Source of the DNA: Pelotomaculum_B sp964543575
GTDB taxonomy: Bacteria; Bacillota; Desulfotomaculia; Desulfotomaculales; Pelotomaculaceae
DNA length: 15,263 bases
Direction of reading: 5' to 3'
NCBI GenBank assembly: GCA_964543575.1
Contig: CAZIYV010000078.1
Span: 1-15,263 of the forward strand
Shown: positions 1 through 7,070 of the stretch, one piece after another
Layout: each line of letters begins with the position of its first letter
Position numbering within the stretch: the first letter of the stretch is position 1
Position numbers and translations under genes: made by a program
The notes under the pieces: generated by a model
Seen by the model: the letters and a program-made list of their open reading frames with translations, nothing else
Told to the model about the DNA's origin: nothing
Database searches by the model: none

Positions 1-16
1 TGGCTTTACAAACAAG

Positions 17-45
17 TTTTCCAATTAATTAAAATGATATATAAT
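17..45 (+). promoter_or_regulatory. Possible sigma-A promoter of the TauE/SafE-type gene
   Basis: A perfect TATAAT lies at 40-45, 17 nt after a weak -35-like TTTTCC (17-22). It sits about 20 nt upstream of the start codon, and a G-rich Shine-Dalgarno (GGGGGG at 52-57) follows. The -10 is convincing; the -35 matches the consensus at only half its positions. Confidence 0.4.
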
Positions 46-65
46 ATCAACGGGGGGTAGAGAAA

Positions 66-419
66 ATGAATTATGCCATAATGGTCGCCCTGGGTATACT
101 AATCGGCATAGCAGCCAGTTTCACCGGTTTGGGCGGCGGCTTCATCATGGTTCCGCTGCTGATCTTTCTTGGCTTCACAGCCCAGAAGGCGGTGGGAACT
201 TCATTTATGGCCATCCTGATCATCAGCACTTCGGCACTGTTTGCCCATGGAAAATTAAATCACGTGGATTACCGTCTGGGCATTTTGATCGGCCTGGGGG
301 GCATCCTGGGAGCGCAGATCGGTTCAAGACTGGTAGAATACGTCCCAACCGATATCTTCAACAAGGTTTTCGCGATTATACTGGTGGCTCTGGCCGCCCG
401 GATGTTTTTTCAAAAATAA
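66..419 (+). CDS. Short sulfite exporter TauE/SafE-family membrane protein
   Basis: A 117-aa, very hydrophobic protein with about four membrane segments (roughly residues 5-20, 28-62, 70-88 and 96-114). The Gly-rich GLGGGFIMVP (21-30), the following KAVGTS and the second GAQIGSRL (82-89) are hallmarks of the TauE/SafE (DUF81) family, which exports sulfite, sulfoacetate or other small organic anions. Full-length members have about 250 residues in two repeated halves; this protein covers one half, so it may work as a dimer or with a second half-size gene upstream of the window. The ATG is preceded by a run of six G about 8 nt upstream. It converges on the next gene (9-nt gap) and no terminator is visible between them. 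The substrate cannot be inferred. Confidence 0.85.
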   Translation: MNYAIMVALGILIGIAASFTGLGGGFIMVPLLIFLGFTAQKAVGTSFMAILIISTSALFAHGKLNHVDYRLGILIGLGGILGAQIGSRLVEYVPTDIFNKVFAIILVALAARMFFQK

Positions 420-428
420 CCTGCAGCC

Positions 429-2264
429 CTACAACTGGTTTATTTCCAACTTCTTTTTCTGGTCATTGGAAGTCACTGTCAGGTAGAGCCAGCCGTCTTC
501 CTGGACCGTCTTGACGTCGCCGCCTGAAACTATGTTCTTGAACTCCTCGCCTACATAGACAGCTACAGTAATATCGGCCAGCCCTTCAGGATTCTCAACT
601 TCAATGGAGTAGTCCTGGCCTTCCCTTTTTATCTCCCACCTGGTTTTGGAGTAGCGGTTAAGAAAGTCTGCAAACCGGCTCATAGTGGCCACTCTGATCC
701 TACCCGCGCTTTGTTCGGCCAGTGCCTTGTCCTCAAAAGCCCTCATTGCTTCCAGGCAATACCGTCTATCGGACGGGTGGGTGTAGATCATCCTGATCAC
801 TCTCTCTTTGCCGGCAAAATCGATTAAATCATTCATCCACTGCCAGACCTCTTCCTCAGGCACGCGCCCTCTGTCCATCTCTTCCAGAGAAGCATGCTGC
901 CGGTAAGGTGTGATCGGAAACGCCCACATCTTCTGGTTGGCGTATTTATCGTCCAGGCGCGGGTGCGTTGGACTGGAGCCTGTGTCGCCGGTCCAGTAGT
1001 ACGAATTTACTCCCATTTCCTCGAACTTGCTGTTGATCCAGAAAGGATGGTTGCCGCCGGGCGCGCTGTACTCGACGACCTTCCGCCCGGTCACAGCCTC
1101 CAGCGCGTTAAAATTCCATTCAATCAGTTCATTCAGTTTCTCTTCTGGCAGATACTGCAGGTTATAGGCAAAAAAGTTATGCGCCCAGCCGCCGTGCGCG
1201 CCGATCTCTCCATAGTCCTTAAGCACCTCTAAAACCGGCTTTCCCCTGTACTCGCTTTCAGCGTAAAAGCCCATGCTGTCGCCAAGTTTGTAGGTGTCCG
1301 GACCGGCTGTAACGTGTATTGAGAACGGCAGCTCGGTGTTAAACAAGCCTTGCATCAACATCACTGTCAAAGCTCTGAAATAGGCGCCGCTGCACACGTG
1401 CAGGTTGAAAACCATACCGCCCTCACCGGCGGGGCTGTTGACCAGGCGGGGCACTTTCGCGTAATCAATCAGGAAAGTGCGCAGGACAGACCTGGGCACC
1501 AGATCATCAGACCTGATCTTGTATTTGGCCAGGGGCATATTGGCATAAACAGCCGTGCCGCCGCTGTCGTAGCGCTTCTCAGTGATAACGGGCACCTCTC
1601 CGGCTTCCGCCCTGTCAAAAGCTAAAACCCGCGCGCCGGCATTCACGGCTCTGAAGTGCTCATACTTCAGTTTGCCGTAAGTATAAGTGCTGACGGCATT
1701 ATCCTTGTCCAACCTGCCTGGAGTAATACCCCACTCCCGCCCTTTGGCCGCGTCCGGGAAGTACCAGTACCCGGGATAGGTCGCCAGCTTGCCGTCGGCA
1801 AGGGGCAGGTAATATTTAACCCCGATCAGGTCCGCCAGCAAAGGCGCGGGCTGAGGTTCTCCGCCGGGCATTTTAGTGGCCGGGTCAAGAACAAAGAGCG
1901 CAGAACCTCCCTGGTCTTTTACATAAGATTTTATGATTTCAGCAATCTCCGGCGCCATGGCAGCATTGACACTTTCAGGGATAACCAGGGCTTCATAGCG
2001 GCTCCTGATACCTTCAGCGCCAAATATTTCAAGCTCGCCGGGCGATATAAACTTATAGGGGAACCCTTCCTCATTCAGCAGCTGTTCATAAACATCCAGG
2101 ATTAATTTCTGTTTTTCTGACTGCACGTCGCCGGTTAACAGGGCGATCCGCACTACTTTGGTCGGTTCCGCCCAGGAGAAGCGAATAAACAAAGTAGCAG
2201 CAAGCAGAATCGAAAAAACAGTTGCTGCAGCCAGCAGGGAATAGGTTAAATTTTTCTGTCTCAT
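429..2264 (-). CDS. Membrane-anchored polysaccharide-deacetylase-fold protein with N-terminal amidotransferase-like domain
   Basis: 611 aa. Residues 7-31 form a signal peptide or signal anchor, so the rest is predicted outside the membrane. Residues 37 to about 270 have the alternating strand/helix look of a class I glutamine-amidotransferase-like (non-enzymatic) domain. Residues 284 to about 535 look like a NodB/polysaccharide deacetylase barrel: HGGWAH (H357, H362) matches the metal-binding His motif, SAPGGNHP (400-407) the RxPGG motif, and IYTHP (H496) the last catalytic motif. The usual Asp-Asp motif (TFDDG) is not seen; the equivalent strand reads MVFNLHVCSG (284-293), so deacetylase activity is doubtful or uses altered metal ligands. 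A short beta-rich tail (540-611) follows. The ATG has an AAGGA 8 nt upstream. It lies 86 nt downstream of the small Cys-rich gene and murI on the same strand, suggesting a cell-envelope role (inference). Confidence 0.8.
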   Translation of the reverse strand: MRQKNLTYSLLAAATVFSILLAATLFIRFSWAEPTKVVRIALLTGDVQSEKQKLILDVYEQLLNEEGFPYKFISPGELEIFGAEGIRSRYEALVIPESVNAAMAPEIAEIIKSYVKDQGGSALFVLDPATKMPGGEPQPAPLLADLIGVKYYLPLADGKLATYPGYWYFPDAAKGREWGITPGRLDKDNAVSTYTYGKLKYEHFRAVNAGARVLAFDRAEAGEVPVITEKRYDSGGTAVYANMPLAKYKIRSDDLVPRSVLRTFLIDYAKVPRLVNSPAGEGGMVFNLHVCSGAYFRALTVMLMQGLFNTELPFSIHVTAGPDTYKLGDSMGFYAESEYRGKPVLEVLKDYGEIGAHGGWAHNFFAYNLQYLPEEKLNELIEWNFNALEAVTGRKVVEYSAPGGNHPFWINSKFEEMGVNSYYWTGDTGSSPTHPRLDDKYANQKMWAFPITPYRQHASLEEMDRGRVPEEEVWQWMNDLIDFAGKERVIRMIYTHPSDRRYCLEAMRAFEDKALAEQSAGRIRVATMSRFADFLNRYSKTRWEIKREGQDYSIEVENPEGLADITVAVYVGEEFKNIVSGGDVKTVQEDGWLYLTVTSNDQKKKLEINQL

Positions 2265-2350
2265 TTTTTATGTCCTTGGGTTGTAATTATGCTCCATCAT
2301 ACAGTGTCACAGGCTTATTTTACTTTATAGCCTTTAAATTGTAAACCGGC

Positions 2351-2521
2351 CTACCGGCATGACTGACCGCAGGTTTCTTCCCCCCACTCGGTAAAACGCC
2401 CCTGCGGGATAAATTTTTCGCAGGCTTTAGCCAGGGGGTCCACCGGTTGCAATGTCGCCCGGCACATGGCCGCGTCAAATGACGCCCAGGTTTTAAAAAA
2501 GGCACAGTCCTTGCAGTTCAT
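2351..2521 (-). CDS. Small six-cysteine protein downstream of murI
   Basis: A 56-aa ORF starting MNCKDCAFFKTWASFDAAMC and ending with CGQSCR. Cysteines lie at residues 3, 6, 20, 34, 51 and 55 (a CxxC at the N-terminus and CxxxC at the C-terminus), which suggests a small zinc or iron-sulfur binding fold; this is inference from spacing only. The start is supported by its position 15 nt after the murI stop and by GGGTGAAGG just before the ATG. It is very probably co-transcribed with murI. I do not recognise a named family. A different ORF on the same strand in this stretch (2320-2505) has no comparable start and is treated as a shadow. Confidence 0.7.
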   Translation of the reverse strand: MNCKDCAFFKTWASFDAAMCRATLQPVDPLAKACEKFIPQGRFTEWGEETCGQSCR

Positions 2522-2536
2522 CCCTTCACCCGCCTG

Positions 2537-3340
2537 TCACAGTCCAAACTTTTCCTGCCGCACTACCAGTTCCGGGTTTCCCCATAATAACCGTATCACC
2601 GGTTCAACCTGGCGCGGGTCGCCGCTGGTGAAAAAAGACTCGCCACCGGCAGCCGCGTCACCAGCCGCCAGGCCGCTTTTCTCCAGCACCCGGGCCACCT
2701 GCCGGGCTACCGCCTCACCGCTGTCAATTATGCTGACCCCGCTGCCGGCAAGCTTTTCCACCACCGGGCGGAGAAAAGGATAATGGGTACAGCCCAGGAT
2801 GACGGTATCCACCCCCCTGACCAACAGCTGATCAAGACAGCTCTTGACTATCTCTTCCGTTTCCGGATCGTCCCAGCGTCCTGACTCAACCAGTTCCACC
2901 AGGCCGTGGCAGGGCTGCGTGAATACCTTCACTTCCCCCCCAAATCGCGCCACCAATGAGTTAAACCTGTACCCGGACAGGGTAACCTGGGTAGCCAGAA
3001 CACCAATCCGGCCATTTTTGGTGGCCGCCACCGCTGGTTTAACCGCCGGCTCGGTCCCGACGACCGGAATACTGAAGCGCTCCCGCACAGCGTCAAGCGC
3101 CGCAACCGAAGCGGTGTTACAGGCTAAAACTATTAATTTGGCGCCCCTGGCAATGAGAAAATCACAGATAGAAAAAACCCTGTTCCGGATAAAATCCAGT
3201 GGTTTTTCCCCGTAAGGACAATAAGCTGAGTCCGCAAAATAAAGCAGGTTTTCCGCCGGCAGCAGGCGGCGCACCTCTTTCATCACCGAAAGTCCGCCCA
3301 CCCCTGAATCGAAAAACCCGATCGGCTTTAACCTGGACAT
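2537..3340 (-). CDS. murI: Glutamate racemase
   Basis: 267 aa, the normal length for the family. It interconverts L- and D-glutamate without cofactor, supplying D-Glu for peptidoglycan in the cytoplasm. Family signatures are all present: GFFDSGVGGLSV at the N-terminus (D11), YFADSAYCPYG (34-44), ACNTAS with the first catalytic Cys (C74), and GCTHYPFL with the second catalytic Cys and adjacent His (C184, H186). The ATG is preceded by GGGGTGA about 6 nt upstream. It is first in a minus-strand unit, followed after 15 nt by the small Cys-rich gene and then by the deacetylase-like protein. Confidence 0.97.
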   Translation of the reverse strand: MSRLKPIGFFDSGVGGLSVMKEVRRLLPAENLLYFADSAYCPYGEKPLDFIRNRVFSICDFLIARGAKLIVLACNTASVAALDAVRERFSIPVVGTEPAVKPAVAATKNGRIGVLATQVTLSGYRFNSLVARFGGEVKVFTQPCHGLVELVESGRWDDPETEEIVKSCLDQLLVRGVDTVILGCTHYPFLRPVVEKLAGSGVSIIDSGEAVARQVARVLEKSGLAAGDAAAGGESFFTSGDPRQVEPVIRLLWGNPELVVRQEKFGL

Positions 3341-3458
3341 CTAATTTCACCCCGCTCAAAATGGAGTCAGTATAAACTGTCTGAATGGTTTAATTATTTC
3401 TTAATATATGTTTATACGGAGAGGTGCTCTTTCCTGCCTGTTAATACACATAAAATAT

Positions 3459-3481
3459 AAAAAACCCCCGTGAGGGGGCTA
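3459..3481 (-). terminator. Rho-independent terminator of the Gfo/Idh/MocA gene
   Basis: Read on the minus strand, CCCCC (3478-3474), loop TCAC and GGGGG (3469-3465) are followed by six T (3464-3459). The hairpin starts directly at the stop codon (3479-3481). A short but very GC-rich stem with an immediate T-tract is typical of Firmicutes. Confidence 0.85.
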
Positions 3482-4576
3482 CATCAGGTAAGGGTCGGGT
3501 TGTCTGTCAGTTCCCCTGCCGGCCTGGTAAATGGGAATGTAATCATAGCCGCGGTCTACTTCCACAATTTTTTCTTCATCAACGGACTTCAAGATATCAA
3601 AAACCATTTTAGCGTCGCCAAACTCCATTTCAGGTGTTACGGAAATCGGTTCCTTGCCCATGGCGGCGTTGTAAAAATTAAGCAGTTCGTTGTAATAGCC
3701 GCGCTGCGGCCGGTAGTGGAGCAGTTCGTGAGTCCCGTTGTTGTGCGTCACGTTGATACAACCGCAGTCTCTGTCTTCAAGGTAAATCATCCCCTCGCTG
3801 CCAAAGATGCGCAGGCCGATCAGCGGGCGCTGCATTTCTTTACCGGCGGAGAAAAATGAAAATGTGCCAATGACACCGCTTTTAAATAAAACATTAACAG
3901 CAACCACTGAAAAGGGGGCAAAGTCCAGATTCTGTTCCCGGCCAAAAGCTTGAATTTTTTCCACCGCCCCGAAAATATGCCTCAAGGCGGCCAGATCGTG
4001 CACTCCCGTGTCCAGCAGCGCGCCTCCCGCGAACTCCGGATACTGCCGCCACTCTACGGCGGGGAATTTATCTTTAAGCATGTCCTCCGGGAAATTCACA
4101 ACCCGGTTCTGAATAAAATATAAGATGTCTCCAACTCTTTTGGTCCTGACCAAATCCCTGATCAGGTCAACTTCTTCGTTATAGCGGTAATTTTCCGCTA
4201 TCATCACAGGTATTCCGTATTTCCGGGGCAGCTCAGCGTGCGCCCTGGCTTGCCGCAGGTTAGGAGCAAGCGGTTTTTCACAGATGATCGGTTTCCTGGC
4301 AATGGCGGCAACTGTATCGGTAACTTCGTAGTTTTTCTCAATGGGCACCATGATATCAAAAAGATCCAGATCTCTTCTCCGGGCCAGCTCTCTGAAATCG
4401 GTATAAACATCCTGGGGGCTGAGCCCAAGCCTATTCGCCCAGGTATCCGCCTTGAACCTGTCAACGTCACACAGCGCCGCAATTTCGTATTTGTCGTGAA
4501 GTTCCTGGAAAGCCGGATAATGAAGTTTTTCAAAAGCCATACCGGCGCCGATGACGCCTACGCGAAGCTTTTTCAA
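3479..4576 (-). CDS. Gfo/Idh/MocA-family oxidoreductase
   Basis: 365 aa from the preferred start. The Rossmann motif VGVIGAGMAF (6-15) binds NAD(P); ICEKPLAP (98-105) carries the EKP motif whose Lys is usually catalytic, and LLDTGVHDLAALRHIF (188-203) contains the family's C-terminal-domain His motif. Members oxidise or reduce sugars, inositols or related polyols; the substrate here is not deducible. The ORF opens with an ATG at 4594, but no ribosome binding site precedes it, while GGTGGAGGG lies 7 nt upstream of an in-frame TTG at 4576 (M-K-K-L-R-V-G-V-I-G), so the TTG start is preferred. It is divergent from the class II aldolase at 4733, which fits a small sugar-metabolism locus (inference). 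Transcription ends in the hairpin at 3459-3481. Confidence 0.93.
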   Translation of the reverse strand: MKKLRVGVIGAGMAFEKLHYPAFQELHDKYEIAALCDVDRFKADTWANRLGLSPQDVYTDFRELARRRDLDLFDIMVPIEKNYEVTDTVAAIARKPIICEKPLAPNLRQARAHAELPRKYGIPVMIAENYRYNEEVDLIRDLVRTKRVGDILYFIQNRVVNFPEDMLKDKFPAVEWRQYPEFAGGALLDTGVHDLAALRHIFGAVEKIQAFGREQNLDFAPFSVVAVNVLFKSGVIGTFSFFSAGKEMQRPLIGLRIFGSEGMIYLEDRDCGCINVTHNNGTHELLHYRPQRGYYNELLNFYNAAMGKEPISVTPEMEFGDAKMVFDILKSVDEEKIVEVDRGYDYIPIYQAGRGTDRQPDPYLM

Positions 4577-4732
4577 CTGCTGTCCCTCCACCATTTTAAT
4601 TTCGTGTTAGTATGCGACCGACCGGAAAAAATATACTTGAAAAGCCTGATCTAAGAAAGGGGATGTTATCGCGGATAAAGAACTACTCTAGACTATATAA
4701 AGCAGGCCGGGTACTGACGGGAGGGGTTTTTC

Positions 4733-5296
4733 ATGTTAAATGATTTTCAACTGGTGGGGCGTGACCTCTGCCTGACCGGTTTGAACAATTCGCACAGCGG
4801 CAACCTGAGTGCATGCCAGGGCGACCGGATCATAATTACCAGAACGGGCTCCATGTTAGGCTATCTTGAGGAAAGGGATTTGATAGAAACCGGGCTCATA
4901 ATAAACGACGCCAATACCAAGCTGGCCTCCACGGAAATCGGTGTGCACCGGGCCATTTACATGAACACTTCCGCTCTGGCCGTAGTCCATGCTCACCCGG
5001 TACACGCCATCAGTCTCTCTTTACTGGAAGACGAAATCATACCGGTAGATGCTGAGGGAGCCTACCTGCTGGATAGGATACCCGTCCTGCGCGCGGAGTG
5101 CACAATCGGTTCACCCGAGGTGGAAGAAAAGTTGCCCGCTTTATTAAGAGAAAATAAAATCGCTATGGTGCGCGGGCACGGCAGCTTTGCGGCCGGCCGG
5201 ACGCTGGAGGAAGCTTACCACTGGACCTCCTGCCTGGAAAATGTGTGCCGCATCATCTATCTGACCAGAACTTTAAGAACACTACATCCGCAGTAG
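4733..5296 (+). CDS. Class II aldolase/adducin family protein (FucA-like)
   Basis: 187 aa, slightly shorter than the about 210-aa fuculose-phosphate aldolases. The family motifs are all present: SGNLS (22-26, phosphate/substrate loop), E68 in STEIGVHRAIY, HAHP (H86 and H88) and GHG (H149), i.e. the three zinc-binding His and the catalytic Glu of E. coli L-fuculose-1-phosphate aldolase in the same order and spacing. It probably cleaves a ketose phosphate to DHAP plus an aldehyde, or acts as a related epimerase or dehydratase; the exact substrate is uncertain. The Shine-Dalgarno GGGAGGGG lies 7 nt before the ATG. It is divergent from the Gfo/Idh/MocA gene. A mosaic repeat begins 45 nt after its stop. 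Confidence 0.92.
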   Translation: MLNDFQLVGRDLCLTGLNNSHSGNLSACQGDRIIITRTGSMLGYLEERDLIETGLIINDANTKLASTEIGVHRAIYMNTSALAVVHAHPVHAISLSLLEDEIIPVDAEGAYLLDRIPVLRAECTIGSPEVEEKLPALLRENKIAMVRGHGSFAAGRTLEEAYHWTSCLENVCRIIYLTRTLRTLHPQ

Positions 5297-5340
5297 TTGC
5301 TAATGCCGCTTCGCGGCGCCACGAAGGATGAAAACCAGCG

Positions 5341-5480
5341 ATGTAGGTTCGATTTCAATCGAACACGGCGCGTTAGCGCCTAATTTGTTTGGGGCACATG
5401 GGGACATTCCTCGTCGATAAAGGAATGCCTAAAATAGAGGTGTGTCCCCATTCCTCTGACGAATGAATTCGCACCTACAT
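5341..5480. repeat. Mosaic palindromic repeat, copy A (REP/BIME-like)
   Basis: A 140-bp element bounded by 8-bp perfect inverted ends, ATGTAGGT (5341-5348) and ACCTACAT (5473-5480). Inside are a hairpin TTCGATT-tc-AATCGAA, a hairpin GGCGC-gtta-GCGCC, CATTCCT/AGGAATG and GGGGACA/TGTCCCC inverted repeats, and a final CGAAT-ga-ATTCG hairpin. The first 60 bp differ from copy B (7071-) at one base. Each end hairpin carries a GTAG tetranucleotide just outside the stem, as in REP sequences mobilised by RAYT (TnpA-REP) transposases. AACCAGCG occurs immediately left (5333-5340) and again just right (5483-5490), which could be a target duplication or another repeat module. No transposase is encoded. 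Confidence 0.85.
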
Positions 5481-5527
5481 TTAACCAGCGCAACATACTC
5501 AATGTATTTTCAGGGGAGTCTGAGAAC

Positions 5528-5549
5528 TGTAGGTTCGACTTGTCGAACA
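5528..5549 (+). repeat. Solitary GTAG-headed hairpin
   Basis: TGTAGG followed by TTCGAC-tt-GTCGAA and CA. It has the same head and hairpin architecture as the ends of the two mosaic repeats, but the inner stem bases differ in a paired, compensatory way (TTCGAC/GTCGAA against TTCGATT/AATCGAA). It lies about 60 bp before the start of the 181-aa unknown gene, so it would fall in that gene's 5' leader. Confidence 0.65.
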
Positions 5550-5607
5550 CCGCATCAAATTGCAGCTTTTTGCTAAAAGGGCAATAATAGCAGATGGGAG
5601 TGATAAA

Positions 5608-6153
5608 ATGAGCTTACTTGATAATATCAAGAGCCTGCTGGGCGGCAACATTACCGTCCACCAGGAGTTTATCAACAAGTTTTTAAAAGAAACACTGGAG
5701 GAAAACAAGGTCGTCAAGGGAATAGTCCTCTCTGTTGAGGAAGGCTGTCTTAACGCTGTGGTCGAGATCCTGGCGGGCGAGAGCACACCCATCAATGTGA
5801 AGCTGGCGCTGACCCTGGGCCAATACGAGTTCAACAGGACTAACCGCTTTGTCGAGCTGATACCGCTCAGCCCGGTCGCCGTTTCGGTTTACGGCGTCAA
5901 GATCAAGGCTAAACTGGCGGCGGAGCTTGACCAGGCTGAAGCCATTCGCCTGGGAGCGCCGGAAGGCCTGATCAACATGTTTGGCTATTTAACCATAAAT
6001 GAAGATAAACTTGTGCTGGACTTCAATAAAATGCCCGGCTTCACCCAGGCGCTGCAAAACAAGCTCGGCTTTTTACTAAACAACCTGGAAATCACCAAAC
6101 TGGAACTACAGCATGAAATGATCGTGATTCACCCCTCTATAAAGTTCTTTTAA
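5608..6153 (+). CDS. Conserved-looking protein of unknown function, 181 aa
   Basis: I do not recognise this protein. The chosen ATG (5608) is preceded by GGGAGTG 6-7 nt upstream; the same frame is open back to 5560 but without a binding site. There is no signal peptide or membrane segment, so it is probably cytosolic. The N-terminus (SLLDNIKSLLGGNITVHQEF) is amphipathic helical; the middle alternates strands (VVKGIVLSVEEG; RFVELIPLSPVAVSVYGVKI) and the C-terminus again looks helix then strand. Codon use matches its neighbours and the gene ends in a strong shared terminator, so it is a real gene. The upstream leader carries GTAG-headed hairpins. It converges on rubrerythrin, with a functional link unsupported. 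Confidence 0.8.
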   Translation: MSLLDNIKSLLGGNITVHQEFINKFLKETLEENKVVKGIVLSVEEGCLNAVVEILAGESTPINVKLALTLGQYEFNRTNRFVELIPLSPVAVSVYGVKIKAKLAAELDQAEAIRLGAPEGLINMFGYLTINEDKLVLDFNKMPGFTQALQNKLGFLLNNLEITKLELQHEMIVIHPSIKFF

Positions 6154-6189
6154 AGTGAAAACCCGCCGGAAGCGGGTTTTCACTTTTTA
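6152..6189. terminator. Bidirectional terminator between unknown gene and rubrerythrin
   Basis: A 15-bp perfect stem (6152-6166 paired with 6172-6186, core AACCCGC/GCGGGTT) with loop CGGAA and runs of A on the left and T on the right. It begins in the stop codon of the plus-strand gene and directly abuts the stop of rubrerythrin (6187-6189), so it can end transcription from both sides. Confidence 0.92.
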
Positions 6190-6720
6190 GTAGTTTTCGC
6201 ACCTGACTTCAAAATAAGCCTGGGGGTGAGCGCAGGTGGGACACTCAGCAGGGGCTTCCTGACCAACGTGAATGTGCCCGCAATTCCTGCATTTCCACTC
6301 CATCTGCTGATCCTTCTTGAAAACCGTTCCTTTATTAAGGTTTTCCAGGAGTGCCAGGTAGCGCTTTTCGTGCTCCTTCTCCACCAAGCCCACCGATTTA
6401 AAGAAATCGGCGATTTCATTGAAGCCCTCGGCCCGCGCCGCAGCCTCAAACTCGCTGTACATGGAAGTCCACTCGTAGTTTTCCCCCGCCGCCGCCTCTT
6501 TGAGGTTATCAGCGGTACAGCCGATACCATTTAAAAACTTAAATATTTTCTTAGCATGCTCTTTCTCGTTGTCCGCAGTCTCAATAAAAATGGCGGATAT
6601 TTGCTCGTAGCCTTCCTTTTTAGCCGCGCTGGCAAAATAGGAATATTTATTGCGTGCTTGAGATTCTCCGGCAAACGCCGTCTTTAAATTCGCTTCGGTT
6701 TTGCTTCCTTTGAGCTCCAA
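6187..6720 (-). CDS. rbr: Rubrerythrin
   Basis: 177 aa, standard length. It is a cytosolic non-haem iron peroxidase that reduces hydrogen peroxide in anaerobes using electrons from rubredoxin-type donors. The N-terminal four-helix diiron domain has FAGESQARNKY (E19), the second ligand set in ADNEKEHAKK (E52, H55), FEAAARAEGF (about 91-100) and VEKEHEKRY (about 113-121). The C-terminal rubredoxin-like FeS4 domain has CRNC (144-147) and CPTC (160-163). The start is a TTG with AGGGGGGA 5 nt upstream. It is divergent from the 59-aa gene at 6841. No clear PerR box was seen in the intergenic DNA. Confidence 0.97.
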   Translation of the reverse strand: MELKGSKTEANLKTAFAGESQARNKYSYFASAAKKEGYEQISAIFIETADNEKEHAKKIFKFLNGIGCTADNLKEAAAGENYEWTSMYSEFEAAARAEGFNEIADFFKSVGLVEKEHEKRYLALLENLNKGTVFKKDQQMEWKCRNCGHIHVGQEAPAECPTCAHPQAYFEVRCENY

Positions 6721-6840
6721 GTCTATCCCCCCTGTAATTTTTTTAACAACTCTTGTTTTTCAATAAAAAGCACAAATTAACAGACATGAAAAATGTGATA
6801 ATCCCAAAAACTAATACAAACTCGAAGAGAGGGGGCTTTA

Positions 6841-7020
6841 ATGTTGCCACGTGAGGGATTGATACCCACGATCCTGGGTACCGCGGTTACCGCCGCCGGA
6901 CTGGCGCTTAGCAACAAAAACCCCGTTGCCGGCTGGGGTATAGCAGGCTTTGGCCTGGCTCACATTGTGCTTGGAGCCATTGACCTGTTGGAACACCCCG
7001 CAGAGCATTCTGAGTTTTAG
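6841..7020 (+). CDS. Small hydrophobic protein, 59 aa
   Basis: MLPREGLIPTILGTAVTAAG begins a 59-aa protein with two predicted membrane segments (about residues 7-24 and 31-50) separated by SNKNPVAGWG, and an acidic/His tail EHPAEHSEF. The ATG has GAGAGGGGG about 6 nt upstream and the gene ends directly at a strong terminator, so despite its size it is well supported. It is divergent from rubrerythrin, with 120 bp for both promoters. I do not recognise a family; a membrane-embedded peptide is the safest description. Confidence 0.75.
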   Translation: MLPREGLIPTILGTAVTAAGLALSNKNPVAGWGIAGFGLAHIVLGAIDLLEHPAEHSEF

Positions 7021-7047
7021 AGAGGAGCTTCATGCTCCTCTCTTTTT
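7019..7047 (+). terminator. Rho-independent terminator of the 59-aa gene
   Basis: A 10-bp perfect stem AGAGAGGAGC (7019-7028) / GCTCCTCTCT (7034-7043) with loop TTCAT, followed by TTTT (7044-7047). The hairpin overlaps the stop codon of the upstream gene. Confidence 0.93.
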
Positions 7048-7070
7048 AATTCTTTTTAGATAAATCAGCG

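Noticed and set aside
2320..2505. 61-codon open frame on the minus strand
   Set aside because: It overlaps the better supported 56-aa Cys-rich gene in another frame; the latter has the ribosome binding site and position after murI.
4663..4743. 26-codon ORF (ATG-TTA-TCG...) before the class II aldolase
   Set aside because: AAGGGG touches the ATG without proper spacing, and the peptide runs into the aldolase's own start site; no support for translation.
5305..5317. GCCGC-ttc-GCGGC hairpin after the class II aldolase as a terminator
   Set aside because: The stem is only 5 bp and no T-tract follows.
6721..6840. PerR-type operator between rubrerythrin and the 59-aa gene
   Set aside because: The AT-rich DNA has no recognisable match to the 15-bp PerR palindrome.
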